From assembly GCA_051252095.1 (NCBI GenBank), contig JBPOFK010000002.1:1-64000 (forward strand): DNA of 64,000 nucleotides. Reading direction: 5' to 3'. The notes beneath the pieces are model-generated. The model saw only the letters and a list, made by a program, of their open reading frames with translations. It had not been told where the DNA came from and did no database searches. The position numbers were made by a program, and so were the translations under genes. The stretch is from GCA-2401735 sp051252095 (GTDB lineage Bacteria > Pseudomonadota > Gammaproteobacteria > Burkholderiales > Methylophilaceae). Shown here one piece after another: positions 34,618-44,104 of this stretch (its first letter is position 1; the number at the start of each line of letters is the position of its first letter).

Positions 34618-36624
34618 TTAATCTTCTTTAGATTGTTTTTCTTTAGCTTCTAATGCTGCTGCTTTTTGTGCTTTCGCACGCGCAATAGCGGCATCGATTT
34701 TAGCTTGTTTTTCTGTATCTGCAACTGGCTTGCTATTAACGTCACTCGTCGGCGGTTTTGTTGTGGCTGCTTTTAATGTTTTGGCACGCTTGATTGCAGC
34801 ATCAATTTTGGCCTGCTTATCTGCATCTGCAACTGGTTGCTTAGTTGATGATGCAGGTCTATTACTATCGTCGTTACCCGCTGCTGTTTTTTGTGCTTTT
34901 GCTCGTGCAATCGCAGCATCAATTTTGGCTTGCTTTTCTGCATCAGCCGCTGGTTGTTTACTGTCAGTGAGTCCTGCTTTTTCTCTGCGTTTATCAATCG
35001 CCTCAATTTCTGCTTTTGTACTCTCACTCATTTCCGTTGTGTTTTTGGGTGCTGCATTATCAGCTGTTTTTTGCGCTTTCGCGCGCGCTATTGCAGCAGC
35101 AATGGCTGCTTGCTTATCTGATGTCGCTGCCGTTTTGTTATCTTCAGATTTAGCCGTTTTTGCTCCTTGCGCACGGGCAGCATGTTTGGCCGCACGCTCT
35201 TCTTTTTCGCGCTCTATGCGCGCGAGCCTAAACTCATTACGTTCGCGTGCTAGATCGGCTGCTTCTTTTGCTTTATCTAATGCAATAATTTCACTTTTTG
35301 CATAACGATAATATTGCACCAAAGGGATGTTGCTGGGGCACACGTAGGAGCAAGCACCGCATTCAATGCAATCGAACAAATTATAATCCTGCGCTTTTTC
35401 AAAATTATCTGCTTTGGCAAACCAATAAAGCTCCTGTGGCTGCAAACTGACAGGACAAGCGTCTGCGCAACGTGCGCAACGAATACAGGGCATCGCAGGG
35501 GGTTGTGGCGCAAACAATGTTGGTGAAGCAGCAATAATACAGTTTGCTGCTTTGGTGATAGGAATGTCTATACTTGGTAAGTTAAAGCCCATCATTGGCC
35601 CGCCCATAATATAGTGCGTTGTATCTGTTTTGGGACCGCCCGCAGCATTCACTAAATGCATTAGAGGCGTACCAAACAAGACCTCAAAGTTTTGCGGCTG
35701 TGCAACATTCCCCGTCATTGAAACAATGCGACTAAGAGAAGGTTCACCGAATTCAAAGTAGCGATACAGTGCCACAACAGTTGCAACATTAAATACTTGA
35801 ATGCCCACTTGCGTTGCACGCTTGTCATGAGGGACTTCTTGGCCTAATACCAATTGAATAAGACGCCTGCCATCGCCACTTGGATATAGCGTAGGCACCA
35901 CTTTAATCTGAATATGCGTATTTACAGTAGCGGCTTGCATTGCTTTGATCGCTTCAGGCTTGTTGTCTTCAATGCCAACAATAACGTTAGTTGCACCAAG
36001 TAGGCGTTGTACAATTTCTATCCCATTAACGATCTGTTCGTTACGCTCACGCATTAACATGTCATCACAACTGATATAGGGTTCACATTCAGCCGCATTG
36101 ATGACCAGCGTATGGATTTCTGATTTACCATTCTTACGCAATTTCACTTGTGTAGGGAATGTTGCGCCACCTAAACCAACAATGCCAGATAAACGCAAGC
36201 TTGCGATTAGGGTATTAGTGTCGCTTTCTCGCCAATTTTGTAGGTGCCGCTCAATCCATGTATCTTTGCCATCAGGGCTAATCGTTACACATTGGTCTGG
36301 CAAGCCTGAAGGATGCGGGATAATCGCGTTATCAATCGCTTTGATTATGCCCGATGTTGGCGCATGAATTGCAGCAGAAACGCTACCTTCTGCTTCCGCA
36401 ATCAACTGCCCTTTCAATACATGGTCACCGACAGCAACTTTGATTTTGGGAATGCTGCCAATGTGTTGGCGTAGTGGCAACACTAACTTTTCTGGTAGCG
36501 CTAATGTTCCTATCGGTAGACGGGTAGATTGCGCTTTGTTTTCTGGAGGATGTACGCCACCATGAAAACTAAAAACATCTTTTGTTTTCTTTAAGAGACT
36601 CGTAATGTTAATTGGCGCATTCAT
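34618..36624 (-). CDS. rnfC: Rnf complex subunit RnfC with repeated C-terminal extension
   Basis: The NADH/FMN and ferredoxin-type subunit on the cytoplasmic side. Residues to about 420 carry the NADH-dehydrogenase-like part, with two 4Fe-4S clusters in CIRCARCADACPVSLQP and CIECGACSYVCPSNIPLV. The remaining 200 or so residues are Ala/Lys-rich, predicted helical, with four copies of a unit like KQAKIDAAIARAKAQK. The ATG at 36624 overlaps the rnfB stop as ATGA and gives MNAPINITSLLKK; the in-frame start at 36669 lies deep inside rnfB and is not preferred. Total 668 codons including stop. Confidence 0.95.
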   Translation of the reverse strand: MNAPINITSLLKKTKDVFSFHGGVHPPENKAQSTRLPIGTLALPEKLVLPLRQHIGSIPKIKVAVGDHVLKGQLIAEAEGSVSAAIHAPTSGIIKAIDNAIIPHPSGLPDQCVTISPDGKDTWIERHLQNWRESDTNTLIASLRLSGIVGLGGATFPTQVKLRKNGKSEIHTLVINAAECEPYISCDDMLMRERNEQIVNGIEIVQRLLGATNVIVGIEDNKPEAIKAMQAATVNTHIQIKVVPTLYPSGDGRRLIQLVLGQEVPHDKRATQVGIQVFNVATVVALYRYFEFGEPSLSRIVSMTGNVAQPQNFEVLFGTPLMHLVNAAGGPKTDTTHYIMGGPMMGFNLPSIDIPITKAANCIIAASPTLFAPQPPAMPCIRCARCADACPVSLQPQELYWFAKADNFEKAQDYNLFDCIECGACSYVCPSNIPLVQYYRYAKSEIIALDKAKEAADLARERNEFRLARIEREKEERAAKHAARAQGAKTAKSEDNKTAATSDKQAAIAAAIARAKAQKTADNAAPKNTTEMSESTKAEIEAIDKRREKAGLTDSKQPAADAEKQAKIDAAIARAKAQKTAAGNDDSNRPASSTKQPVADADKQAKIDAAIKRAKTLKAATTKPPTSDVNSKPVADTEKQAKIDAAIARAKAQKAAALEAKEKQSKED
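34620..35115 (-). repeat. Four imperfect repeats in the rnfC 3' end
   Basis: The region encodes four copies of (D/E)KQAKIDAAI(A/K)RAKAQK, about 23 codons apart within longer 40- to 50-codon units. Copy number at this kind of repeat varies between strains of other bacteria, and it is a likely place for recombination or assembly collapse. Confidence 0.8.
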
Positions 36625-37181
36625 TTTAAGTTGATAATAGGCTTGATAGGAATGGTCGGATATTTCCATTTCCAGTTGTCAGGTGTTTCCTCAATCGGTT
36701 CCATCGTAATACAGTCAACAGGGCAAGGAGCGACACATAGCTCACAGCCGGTACATTCGCTGGCAACGACCGTGTGCATATGTTTCGCCGCACCCAAAAT
36801 AGCATCAACGGGGCAAGCTTGAATACATAACGTACATCCGATGCATAAATCTTCTTCAATAATAGCAACCGCTTTTGGCTTTGTTTGACCATGCTCTTCA
36901 TTCAATGGTTTATATTCAACGCCCAATAAATCAGCGAGGGCATGCACACCTTCGTCTCCACCAGGAGGGCATTGGTTGATATCGGCCTCGCCATTTGCAA
37001 TGGCGGTTGCATAGGGCTTGCAGCCAGGGTAACCACATTGTCCGCATTGGGTTTGCGGCAAAATAGCATCGATACGCGCAATGAGTGGGTCACCTTCCAC
37101 CTTGAACTTAAGGGCGGCGAAGCCTAGGGCTGCACCTAGTAAAAGTGCTAGGCCAAGCATGATATATAAAGCAGTTAACAT
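36621..37181 (-). CDS. rnfB: Rnf complex subunit RnfB (polyferredoxin)
   Basis: The 186-residue subunit has an N-terminal membrane anchor (about 3-26), a Fes-type 4Fe-4S site (CGQCGYPGCKPYA ... CPPGG) and two bacterial ferredoxin clusters (CIGCTLCIQACPVDAI and CTGCELCVAPCPVDCI). It passes electrons between ferredoxin and the membrane subunits. It is coupled to rnfC by an ATGA overlap. Confidence 0.97.
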   Translation of the reverse strand: MLTALYIMLGLALLLGAALGFAALKFKVEGDPLIARIDAILPQTQCGQCGYPGCKPYATAIANGEADINQCPPGGDEGVHALADLLGVEYKPLNEEHGQTKPKAVAIIEEDLCIGCTLCIQACPVDAILGAAKHMHTVVASECTGCELCVAPCPVDCITMEPIEETPDNWKWKYPTIPIKPIINLK

Positions 37182-37223
37182 ATATTAATCGACTATTCTT
37201 TTTGGCTTGCTATCGATACGCAT

Positions 37224-37811
37224 CTAATATTTATCTAATCCAGCAAAGCCCATAAAAGCCAAACTCATTAAAGCAGCGGTGACCATAGCAATTGCAGAGC
37301 CTCTGAAGGGTGAGGGCACATCTGCTGCTTCAAGCCGCTCGCGTAAAGAAGCAAATAAAATTAGGACCATAGAAAACCCAGCTGCGCCGCCTAAACCAAA
37401 TAAGGCAGATTCAATAAAGCCATTGTCTGTTTGCGCGTTTAGCAGAGGAATGCCTAATACTGCACAATTGCTCGTAATCAACGGCAAGAAAATCCCTAAC
37501 ATTTGATATAACACTGGAAAGCTTTTTTCCATAATCATTTGGGTGAATTGGACAACACTGGCAATGACAACAATAAAAGACAAAGTGCGTAAATATTGCA
37601 GGTCATATGCTTGTAATAAGTAGTGATCAATCACCCAGCTGGACATAGACCCAACTGTTAATACAAATGCAGTAGCGGCGGCCATGCCAATCGAGGCTTC
37701 AAGTTTTTTTGAAACCCCCATAAATGGGCATAAGCCAAGAATTTTAACGAGCACAATGTTGTTAACTAATACAGTGCCGATTAAAATGATGAAATAACTT
37801 TTGTAATCCAT
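37224..37811 (-). CDS. rnfA: Rnf complex subunit RnfA
   Basis: First gene of rnfABCDGE-nth. The 195-residue protein of the NqrE/RnfA family has about six helices, with LVKILGLCPFMGVSKKLEASIGMA carrying the conserved Cys and PLITSNCAVLGIPLL near the middle. It has no export signal beyond its helices. The complex couples NADH/ferredoxin exchange to an ion gradient, or in E. coli keeps SoxR reduced; which applies here is unknown. Confidence 0.97.
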   Translation of the reverse strand: MDYKSYFIILIGTVLVNNIVLVKILGLCPFMGVSKKLEASIGMAAATAFVLTVGSMSSWVIDHYLLQAYDLQYLRTLSFIVVIASVVQFTQMIMEKSFPVLYQMLGIFLPLITSNCAVLGIPLLNAQTDNGFIESALFGLGGAAGFSMVLILFASLRERLEAADVPSPFRGSAIAMVTAALMSLAFMGFAGLDKY

Positions 37812-38123
37812 GTTGTCGCTTTGTAAACCTTGGACAGTCTATTATCGTTTGATATTCAATAGCATGATTATAACGTGTTTCATATTTGCTTAGCATGCCA
37901 ATATCAGTGCTGTGCAATGAAAATAACCACTACTTGTCATACATCAAGCGCTAAAGAAGTGAAAATATAAACAAGTTTTTATATGCTGACAAAGAATATG
38001 TCATTATATTTTAATAGCGAATTGGAATATAAAAGATATTTATATTGGAATACGTAGGCTTTTTATATATATCCATCTAGTTTAAGTTAAAATGTGCGTT
38101 GTTTAAAATGAGTGGGTTTTAAT
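37812..38123. other. Divergent AT-rich promoter region between rnfA and dapA
   Basis: No gene of credible length is seen. On the rnf side a minus-strand TATAAT lies about 50 bp upstream of rnfA, but no good -35 element faces it. On the dapA side there is a direct repeat ATTGGAATA (38021 and 38044) and several TATA-rich stretches, none a clear match to a full promoter. Confidence 0.5.
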
Positions 38124-38999
38124 ATGTTGCAAGGTAGTATGGTGGCGATTGTCACTCCCATGTTTGAAGATGGTCGTTTAGATTTAGAAGCGCTACGGAA
38201 ACTAATCGACTTTCATGTTGATGCTGGTACAGACGGCATTGTGATTGTTGGTACCTCCGGTGAAGCCCCCACTGTTGATTTTGATGAGCACCATTTATTA
38301 ATAGAGGCGGCAGTTAACCATACTGCTGGGCGCATATCTGTTATTGCAGGAACAGGGGCAAATTCGACAAAAGAAGCGATTGAGTTAACCGAAAAGGCAA
38401 AAGCTGCAGGCGCTGATGCTTGTTTGCTAGTCGCGCCATATTACAACAAACCAACGCAAGAAGGCTTGTATCAGCATTTTGCTGCAATAGCGCAAGCAGT
38501 GGATATTCCACAAATTTTATATAATGTGCCTGGTCGGACTGGTTGCGACATCAGCAATGATACCGCGCTAAGATTAGCCAAGGTAGATCGTATTGTAGGC
38601 ATTAAAGATGCAACAGGTAGCATAGAGCGTGGCACAGACTTGTTATTGCGCGCACCTAAGGATTTTGCCATTTATAGTGGCGATGATGCGACTGGTCTAG
38701 CGCTTATGTTGCTAGGGGGGCATGGTGTCATTTCAGTAACGGCTAATATTGCGCCAAAACAAATGCGCGAAATGTGCACTGCTGCAAGAACAGGTCAAGT
38801 TTCAGAAGCATGTAAAATAAACGCAAGATTGTTTGGCTTACATCAAAAACTTTTTGTTGAAGCAAATCCTATCCCTGTGAAGTGGGTTTTACAAGAAATG
38901 GGGTTAATTAAATCTGGTATTCGTTTACCGCTGGTTAGTTGTTCAGCGCAGTATCATGATGATTTGCGTTTAGCGATGAAAGCAGCAGGGATTAACTAA
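38124..38999 (+). CDS. dapA: 4-hydroxy-tetrahydrodipicolinate synthase DapA
   Basis: Condenses pyruvate with aspartate semialdehyde in lysine and diaminopimelate synthesis. Starting at the ATG at 38124 (MLQGSMVAIVTPMFEDG) it is 291 residues, the usual length; an in-frame GTG at 38112 is less likely. GTSGEAPTVDFDEH, the catalytic YNVPGRTGCD tyrosine, and the Schiff-base lysine in VGIKDATGSIER are present. bamC follows, the same pair as dapA-bamC in E. coli. Confidence 0.97.
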   Translation: MLQGSMVAIVTPMFEDGRLDLEALRKLIDFHVDAGTDGIVIVGTSGEAPTVDFDEHHLLIEAAVNHTAGRISVIAGTGANSTKEAIELTEKAKAAGADACLLVAPYYNKPTQEGLYQHFAAIAQAVDIPQILYNVPGRTGCDISNDTALRLAKVDRIVGIKDATGSIERGTDLLLRAPKDFAIYSGDDATGLALMLLGGHGVISVTANIAPKQMREMCTAARTGQVSEACKINARLFGLHQKLFVEANPIPVKWVLQEMGLIKSGIRLPLVSCSAQYHDDLRLAMKAAGIN

Positions 39000-39013
39000 A
39001 GATGGTGAGATAC

Positions 39014-40282
39014 ATGAAAAAAAATGTTTTACATAAAATTGCAGGACTCAGTTTACTAACCTTTTTGCTAAGTGCATGTGGCTTTTCAATTCCTTTTATG
39101 GACAACAGTTCAGATTATAAAAAAGGTGGCGGAAGTGCTCGGCCCTTAGAAGTGCCTCCAGATCTTACCTCTGCCACATCCAGTGATGCTTATAATGTGC
39201 CTGGCGGCGCTACTAGCTATTCTGAATATAGTCAGCAACAGGAAGGGCAAGAGCCCGGTGTGGAGCAAGTGCTCAAGTCGCCTGATGGCGTTCGTATGGA
39301 AAAAGCGGGATCACAGCGCTGGTTAGTCGTCGATGCGCCCGCCGAAAAGGTATGGCCAGTTGTGCGCGAATTTTGGTTAGACCAAGGTTTTGCTGTGCGT
39401 GTAGAAAATGCTGAGACGGGTGTGATGGAAACCGAGTGGGTGCGGGCTGATAACATCAAGGTGGAAGAAGATACCAGAGGCTATGGCGAGAGGTTTGATA
39501 AATGGTTAGATAATCTTTCTGGTCTTGCAGACCGCCGTAAATTCCGTACACGTTTAGAGCGTGGTGAAGAAAAAGGTACCACAGAAGTGTTTATGACACA
39601 TCGTACTGTGGCAGGTGCGCCTGATGATGGTAAGCAAAAGGTTCAAACACAGCTAGGAGAAATCGACCTTGGCTACCGAGTTGACTCTAAAGACAGAACA
39701 GTAAAAGTTGACCAGTTTGAAGAAGACCTTGATGCAGAGCTATTACGCCGCTTAATGGTTAAGCTTGGTGTTGCAGAAGATCAAGCAAAACAAATCGCAA
39801 GAAATCCAGTCAAAGAAGTGCGCGCGGAAGTCGTGAAAGAAGCAGATCAAAGTGTTACGTTGAAACTCAAGGATAACTATGCACGAGGCTGGCGACGCGT
39901 TGGTTTGGCACTTGATCGAGTAGGCTTTGTTGTTGAAGATAAAGATCGCTCAAAAGGCATGTTTTATGTTCGCTATGCTGATGTAGATATTGATAAAGGG
40001 CCTAAGGAGAAAAAAGGCTTATTTGATACGTTGGCATTCTGGCGAGATGACGAAGAAGAGATTGAAAATAAATCTAAGCCAAAAGAAGAAGATACCGTCT
40101 TGGATAAGCTGAAGTTTTGGAAAGGTAAAGACGAGACCACAGATCCTTCTAAGAAATACAATATTTATGTTTCTGAAATTGAAAGTGGAACGAAAGTCAA
40201 TATTGTTGACAGTGAGGGTAATACAAACCCATCAACAACCGCTAATCGGATTATTTCCCTACTCTATAACCAATTGAAGTAA
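39014..40282 (+). CDS. bamC: Outer-membrane assembly lipoprotein BamC-like (NlpB)
   Basis: The lipoprotein has a signal ending LSAC (Cys22 from the ATG at 39014) and an unstructured N-terminal stretch with RPLEVPPDLTS, the BamC segment that contacts BamD. Two BamC helix-grip domains follow (about 85-190 and 255-400). An acidic Lys/Glu-rich insert (about 330-375) breaks the second domain. It is longer than E. coli BamC. Its position directly after dapA supports the call. The in-frame ATG at 39002 would add four residues. Confidence 0.88.
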   Translation: MKKNVLHKIAGLSLLTFLLSACGFSIPFMDNSSDYKKGGGSARPLEVPPDLTSATSSDAYNVPGGATSYSEYSQQQEGQEPGVEQVLKSPDGVRMEKAGSQRWLVVDAPAEKVWPVVREFWLDQGFAVRVENAETGVMETEWVRADNIKVEEDTRGYGERFDKWLDNLSGLADRRKFRTRLERGEEKGTTEVFMTHRTVAGAPDDGKQKVQTQLGEIDLGYRVDSKDRTVKVDQFEEDLDAELLRRLMVKLGVAEDQAKQIARNPVKEVRAEVVKEADQSVTLKLKDNYARGWRRVGLALDRVGFVVEDKDRSKGMFYVRYADVDIDKGPKEKKGLFDTLAFWRDDEEEIENKSKPKEEDTVLDKLKFWKGKDETTDPSKKYNIYVSEIESGTKVNIVDSEGNTNPSTTANRIISLLYNQLK

Positions 40283-40290
40283 TCGTCGCG

Positions 40291-41064
40291 ATGCGCTTTG
40301 CTTCATTGGGTAGCGGCAGTTCAGGAAATGGCATGGTGATAGAGCAAGCATCAACTCGCTTGCTCTTGGACTGTGGCTTTAGCGTAAAGGAAACGATTGC
40401 ACGATTAGCACGTCTTGATTTGATGCCAGAAGAGATTACGGGCATTTTAATTACGCATGAACATGATGACCATGCCAAGGGTGCTTTTAAACTAGCTGAA
40501 AAATTTAATATCCCTATCTGGCTATCACATGGTACGCGCGTCATGACCGAGCGTTATATGTCCAAAGCCTCAATAGCGCAAGTGAATGTGTTGGATAGTC
40601 ATACCATGTTTGCCATTAACGACATTGAGATTACGCCTTTTCCTGTACCACATGATGCAAGAGAGCCAACACAATTTGTCTTTAATAATGGGCAACACAA
40701 ACTCGGCGTGCTCACAGATGTTGGTGACTCTACACCGCACATTGAGCTGATGTTAAGTGGTTGTGATGCATTAGTCTTAGAGTGTAACCATGATTTGACA
40801 ATGCTTGAGAGCGGGCCATACAGTTATGCTTTAAAAAAGCGTGTTGGCGGTGGTTTGGGTCATTTGGATAATGACAGTGCAGCACAACTATTGTCAAAAT
40901 TAGATACCAGCCGGTTAAAACATATTATTGCGGCACATTTGAGTGCGAAAAATAACACGCAGGCACTGGCAAAAAAAGCATTGAGTCGAGTGTTGAATTG
41001 TGAGCCTGACTGGGTAGGTATTGCCACACAAGACGATGGGTTTTCTTGGCGCGCTTGTATATAA
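40291..41064 (+). CDS. Metallo-beta-lactamase-fold hydrolase (YycJ/WalJ-like)
   Basis: The 257-residue enzyme has the metal-binding THEHDDH motif, further ligands in PVPHDA, DVGD and CNHD, and AAHLSAKNN near the end. It resembles the small MBL hydrolases annotated YycJ, of unknown or nuclease-like activity. It follows bamC by 8 bp and appears to be the third gene of the dapA-bamC unit. Confidence 0.85.
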   Translation: MRFASLGSGSSGNGMVIEQASTRLLLDCGFSVKETIARLARLDLMPEEITGILITHEHDDHAKGAFKLAEKFNIPIWLSHGTRVMTERYMSKASIAQVNVLDSHTMFAINDIEITPFPVPHDAREPTQFVFNNGQHKLGVLTDVGDSTPHIELMLSGCDALVLECNHDLTMLESGPYSYALKKRVGGGLGHLDNDSAAQLLSKLDTSRLKHIIAAHLSAKNNTQALAKKALSRVLNCEPDWVGIATQDDGFSWRACI

Positions 41065-41123
41065 TGCCTAAATAAAAAATACTCGGTTAGCGCATTATTT
41101 CAAACTAAAATCAAACCGCTCTC

Positions 41124-41372
41124 TTACTCGGGATCTGCTGATTGCTCATTAACCACTAATGGGATTTCCTCTGTGATCTCGTCAGCAGTTTCTTTCACTT
41201 CTTGTTTCATGTTTTCTATTGCTTCTGCTGGTGCTAATTCTGCGTTGGCCTCGACAGCATCTATCAAGTCCTCTTTAGATATAGATGTTTTTTCTGAGGG
41301 CTGTTCGCTGCATGCAGTAAAGATAGAGGTTAAGAGAATTGCGAAAAATGTCGTGCGTACCAAGTATTTCAT
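41124..41372 (-). CDS. Small acidic lipoprotein
   Basis: An 82-residue product with a lipoprotein signal (lipobox FTAC, Cys21) and a mature part rich in Glu and Ala, predicted helical (VEANAELAPAEAIENMKQEV). No family recognised. It stands alone and converges with the MBL hydrolase gene. Confidence 0.65.
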   Translation of the reverse strand: MKYLVRTTFFAILLTSIFTACSEQPSEKTSISKEDLIDAVEANAELAPAEAIENMKQEVKETADEITEEIPLVVNEQSADPE

Positions 41373-41481
41373 TATTGAATGTGGGCTAACTAATTTATAG
41401 AATGGGATTTTAACAGTAATTTTGATAGGTAATCGTGAGCAATTGTGACTGTTTTGTAATCGAAATGTACATGCGGCTAGT

Positions 41482-42318
41482 TTAATCTACTTTTATGATT
41501 AGTCCGTTATTCTCATTGGAATAGCTGCTGCTAATACCCAAAATTTTACGACTGACATCATCGTGGCTTTGCATCGTGCTGCCTATATCAACCCATTCGC
41601 CTAATTGCACCCGCAACGTCGTAGATAACTCATCAAAGTCAATATAACCTTGCGCATTGAGTCTAGCGATTCTTGGGGTCACTTCTAGTTCAACTTGATT
41701 GCCTATCGTGCGGGGCCTAACAGCAAAACCTGTGCTCACTTCCTGCCAGTCTGTTACGCGTTCTATTTGAGTATACCGTCTGGTAATCGTGCGCCATTCT
41801 TGTGTAAAAGGAATCATTTGACCTACACGAATAAAGGCGCGTTCACCATCCACTACATTCAAAAACTGGCTGCTAGATTGTTGCGTTGTTCTTGTCGTTT
41901 GCTCGATATTGATATTGCCGGTGTTTTGTCTTGCTTTTTTGGTGTTTCCAATCGTTACTCTTCCAACTTGGATGTTGCCGTTAGCTTCTATTCTGCTATT
42001 TTGAACGTCTTGGTTTGTGCTTCGGTTAATAGTAATTTTACGATTCACTCTTGCAGTGTCTAATTGATCAACAATAACAATAATCTCGCGCATGCGTTCA
42101 GGAGATGCACGCAATATTAGTTGATTGCGTATCCCTGTGGCTGTGCCGTCTAAACCCACCATAGGTGAGATAGTGGGAAGTAAGTCATCAGCAAAGCGGT
42201 GTTGAAGTGTAATAATCTTTAGCTCTGTTTCTGCTTGCGCGCCCATTAACATCAGGCTAATAAGCAGCATAAAGCCAGTGAGTAATGATCGTACTCGTAA
42301 TGTATTTATGTTAATCAC
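41482..42318 (-). CDS. Stand-alone secretin-like short-domain protein
   Basis: The 278-residue exported protein has a signal peptide (about 10-29) and a type II/III secretin N-domain (KIITLQHRFADDLLPTISPMVGLDGTATGIRNQLILRASPERMREI), followed by a Thr/Asn/Gln-rich middle and a C-terminal part like the early secretin domain (VTPRIARLNAQGYIDFDELSTTLRVQLGEWVDIGS). It lacks the full pore-forming secretin domain. The GTG start overlaps the upstream stop codon (TAGTG), so the two genes are coupled. Function unknown. Confidence 0.65.
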   Translation of the reverse strand: MININTLRVRSLLTGFMLLISLMLMGAQAETELKIITLQHRFADDLLPTISPMVGLDGTATGIRNQLILRASPERMREIIVIVDQLDTARVNRKITINRSTNQDVQNSRIEANGNIQVGRVTIGNTKKARQNTGNINIEQTTRTTQQSSSQFLNVVDGERAFIRVGQMIPFTQEWRTITRRYTQIERVTDWQEVSTGFAVRPRTIGNQVELEVTPRIARLNAQGYIDFDELSTTLRVQLGEWVDIGSTMQSHDDVSRKILGISSSYSNENNGLIIKVD

Positions 42319-42812
42319 TATAAACCTAGCTTTGTTGTCGACACTGGATGCGTCGTTTCTTGGAGTAACTCATCAAAGCGATTTTTTAAGCTCGCTGTTG
42401 TTTCCATATCATTCAATACGTATTTAAAGCGCGACTGATCAATATGAAAGCGCCTAATATAAGCGCTATCGTCTGCTAAAACAAAACAGTCTTTTGCGAT
42501 TTTTGCGTGATCATTCGTTTCATACACGACCATTTTATGCCCAAATGTAACCAGTAAATTGAATAGGCGTGGGCATTCTGTGGTGAAATGCGTTGTGTCA
42601 TGTAGAATCAAGGTCAATTTTGAAGTGGCGTTTTTGCTCAAAAAGTCGTGTATCAACGCATAACGTTTGATGCTACTAAAGTCTCCCGTCATCAAGTCTT
42701 GATCAAAAATAAGCAACTGATGTTTTGCTTGCGCGATGACAATATCCAGCGCAGCTGCATATTCATGTTCACCAAAAATAATCTTATTTTGTTCTAGCGT
42801 GCTTTCATTCAT
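42318..42812 (-). CDS. Conserved protein of unknown function (PLD-like fragment)
   Basis: The 164-residue soluble product (ALDIVIAQAKHQLLIFDQDLMTGDFSS, LTLILHDTTHFTTECPRLFNLL, FVLADDSAYIRRFHIDQSRF) resembles a single phospholipase-D-type fold unit but lacks the HxK motif. It sits between roxA and the secretin-like gene on the same strand and is coupled to the latter. Confidence 0.6.
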   Translation of the reverse strand: MNESTLEQNKIIFGEHEYAAALDIVIAQAKHQLLIFDQDLMTGDFSSIKRYALIHDFLSKNATSKLTLILHDTTHFTTECPRLFNLLVTFGHKMVVYETNDHAKIAKDCFVLADDSAYIRRFHIDQSRFKYVLNDMETTASLKNRFDELLQETTHPVSTTKLGL

Positions 42813-42843
42813 ATTGTTAACCGTTACCTGTGTTCAATACAAA

Positions 42844-43980
42844 TCATTGTTCAAAATTAACATAGCCTGCGATATATGCTGCGTGCAATGTTTCGGCTAC
42901 TGTATGTCTCTGTAGTGTATTTAGCACGGATGTATCCAAAAGCCGAGTATCAGCCAAATTACGTATACAGTTTACTATGATAGGCGGAACGTTTAAAGAT
43001 TCACCATTGAGATAGAATTTGTCCTGGCTAAATAACATTTGTGACTTTAAATTTAACCGTAATGGTGTTTCTGCCAATAAGATGCTTAAGTCATCAATTG
43101 AGATAGCCTTTTCTGCTTCAAACATGATGTCAGGTTTGGGCTCGCTCATATATCGACCAAGAAAGTCAGCAACTAAGTCAGTATCCCACGTTAGTTTTTG
43201 TAGCATCGTTTCCACTTTTTTAACCATGCTGGTACTAATTTCTGAAGGGTGTGCTTGCAGCTTTAAATCGGGGTCTTCATATAGTCCAGATACCTGTAAT
43301 GTGTCCTGTAAATATTCTAGAAAAGCATGCGTGAGCTCTTGTGTTTTTGGTGTTCTAAATCCAATCGAGTAAGTCATACATGCATCATCTTCGGCAATGC
43401 CATGATGTGCTACATTGGGCGGTAAATAAAGCATATCGCCTGGTTCAAGTACCCACTCTTGCTCTGTTTCAAAATGCTTGAGAATAGCGAGTGGTGCATT
43501 CTCTATTAAGGACAAATTAGGATGTGTATTGATTTTCCAACGTCTTTTACCACTACCTTGTAATAAAAATACATCGTATGCATCTACATGCGGGCCAACA
43601 GAGCCGCCGGTTGGCGCATAACTCACCATTAAATCATCTAGTCGCACATGTGGAATAAAATTGAACGCACTTAATAAGTCATCTGCCTCTGGCAAATGAT
43701 GGTTGACGCTTTGCACGAGTAAAGACCAGTTTTTATGCGGTAATGAAGTAAAAACAGCTTCATCAAAAGGCCCTTGATCTACTAGCCATCGACCTTGTTG
43801 TTCTTTCACAATGCGCGATTGCACATCTTCCTCGCAAGCAAGCCCTGCTAATTCATTAGGCGTAAGTAATCCGTCAAAGTTTGGTATGGCTTGGCGAATA
43901 AGCAGAGGTTTTTTTTGCCAGTATTCAGCCAAAAATTGGCTGGGCATTAAATTGTTTAATAGTCGTAGCGATTTTTCCAT
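42844..43980 (-). CDS. roxA: Ribosomal oxygenase (YcfD/RoxA-like JmjC cupin)
   Basis: Fe(II)/2-oxoglutarate-dependent hydroxylase; E. coli YcfD hydroxylates an arginine of ribosomal protein L16. The 378-residue protein has the same start region (FLAEYWQKKPLLIRQAI, LTPNELAGLA), the iron ligands His-x-Asp in GPHVDAYDVFLLQGSGKRRWKI and the distal His in PPNVAHHGIAEDD, and a winged-helix C-terminal part. It leads the minus-strand run with the next two genes. Confidence 0.93.
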   Translation of the reverse strand: MEKSLRLLNNLMPSQFLAEYWQKKPLLIRQAIPNFDGLLTPNELAGLACEEDVQSRIVKEQQGRWLVDQGPFDEAVFTSLPHKNWSLLVQSVNHHLPEADDLLSAFNFIPHVRLDDLMVSYAPTGGSVGPHVDAYDVFLLQGSGKRRWKINTHPNLSLIENAPLAILKHFETEQEWVLEPGDMLYLPPNVAHHGIAEDDACMTYSIGFRTPKTQELTHAFLEYLQDTLQVSGLYEDPDLKLQAHPSEISTSMVKKVETMLQKLTWDTDLVADFLGRYMSEPKPDIMFEAEKAISIDDLSILLAETPLRLNLKSQMLFSQDKFYLNGESLNVPPIIVNCIRNLADTRLLDTSVLNTLQRHTVAETLHAAYIAGYVNFEQ

Positions 43981-44104
43981 AATGGCATTCTAATCGTGAA
44001 TGAATGTTTAGGAAAATAATTGCATCGATATACAGGTGGGTATATAGTAATCATTAGCAATAATAATTAGAACGTTTACATATGAGATATAGGAGATGTA
44101 GTCA

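Noticed and set aside
34730..35305. 191-codon plus-strand open frame
   Set aside because: It lies opposite the Ala/Lys repeats of rnfC, whose codon pattern produces long antisense frames rich in Ala and Ser. No ribosome-binding site or family signal.
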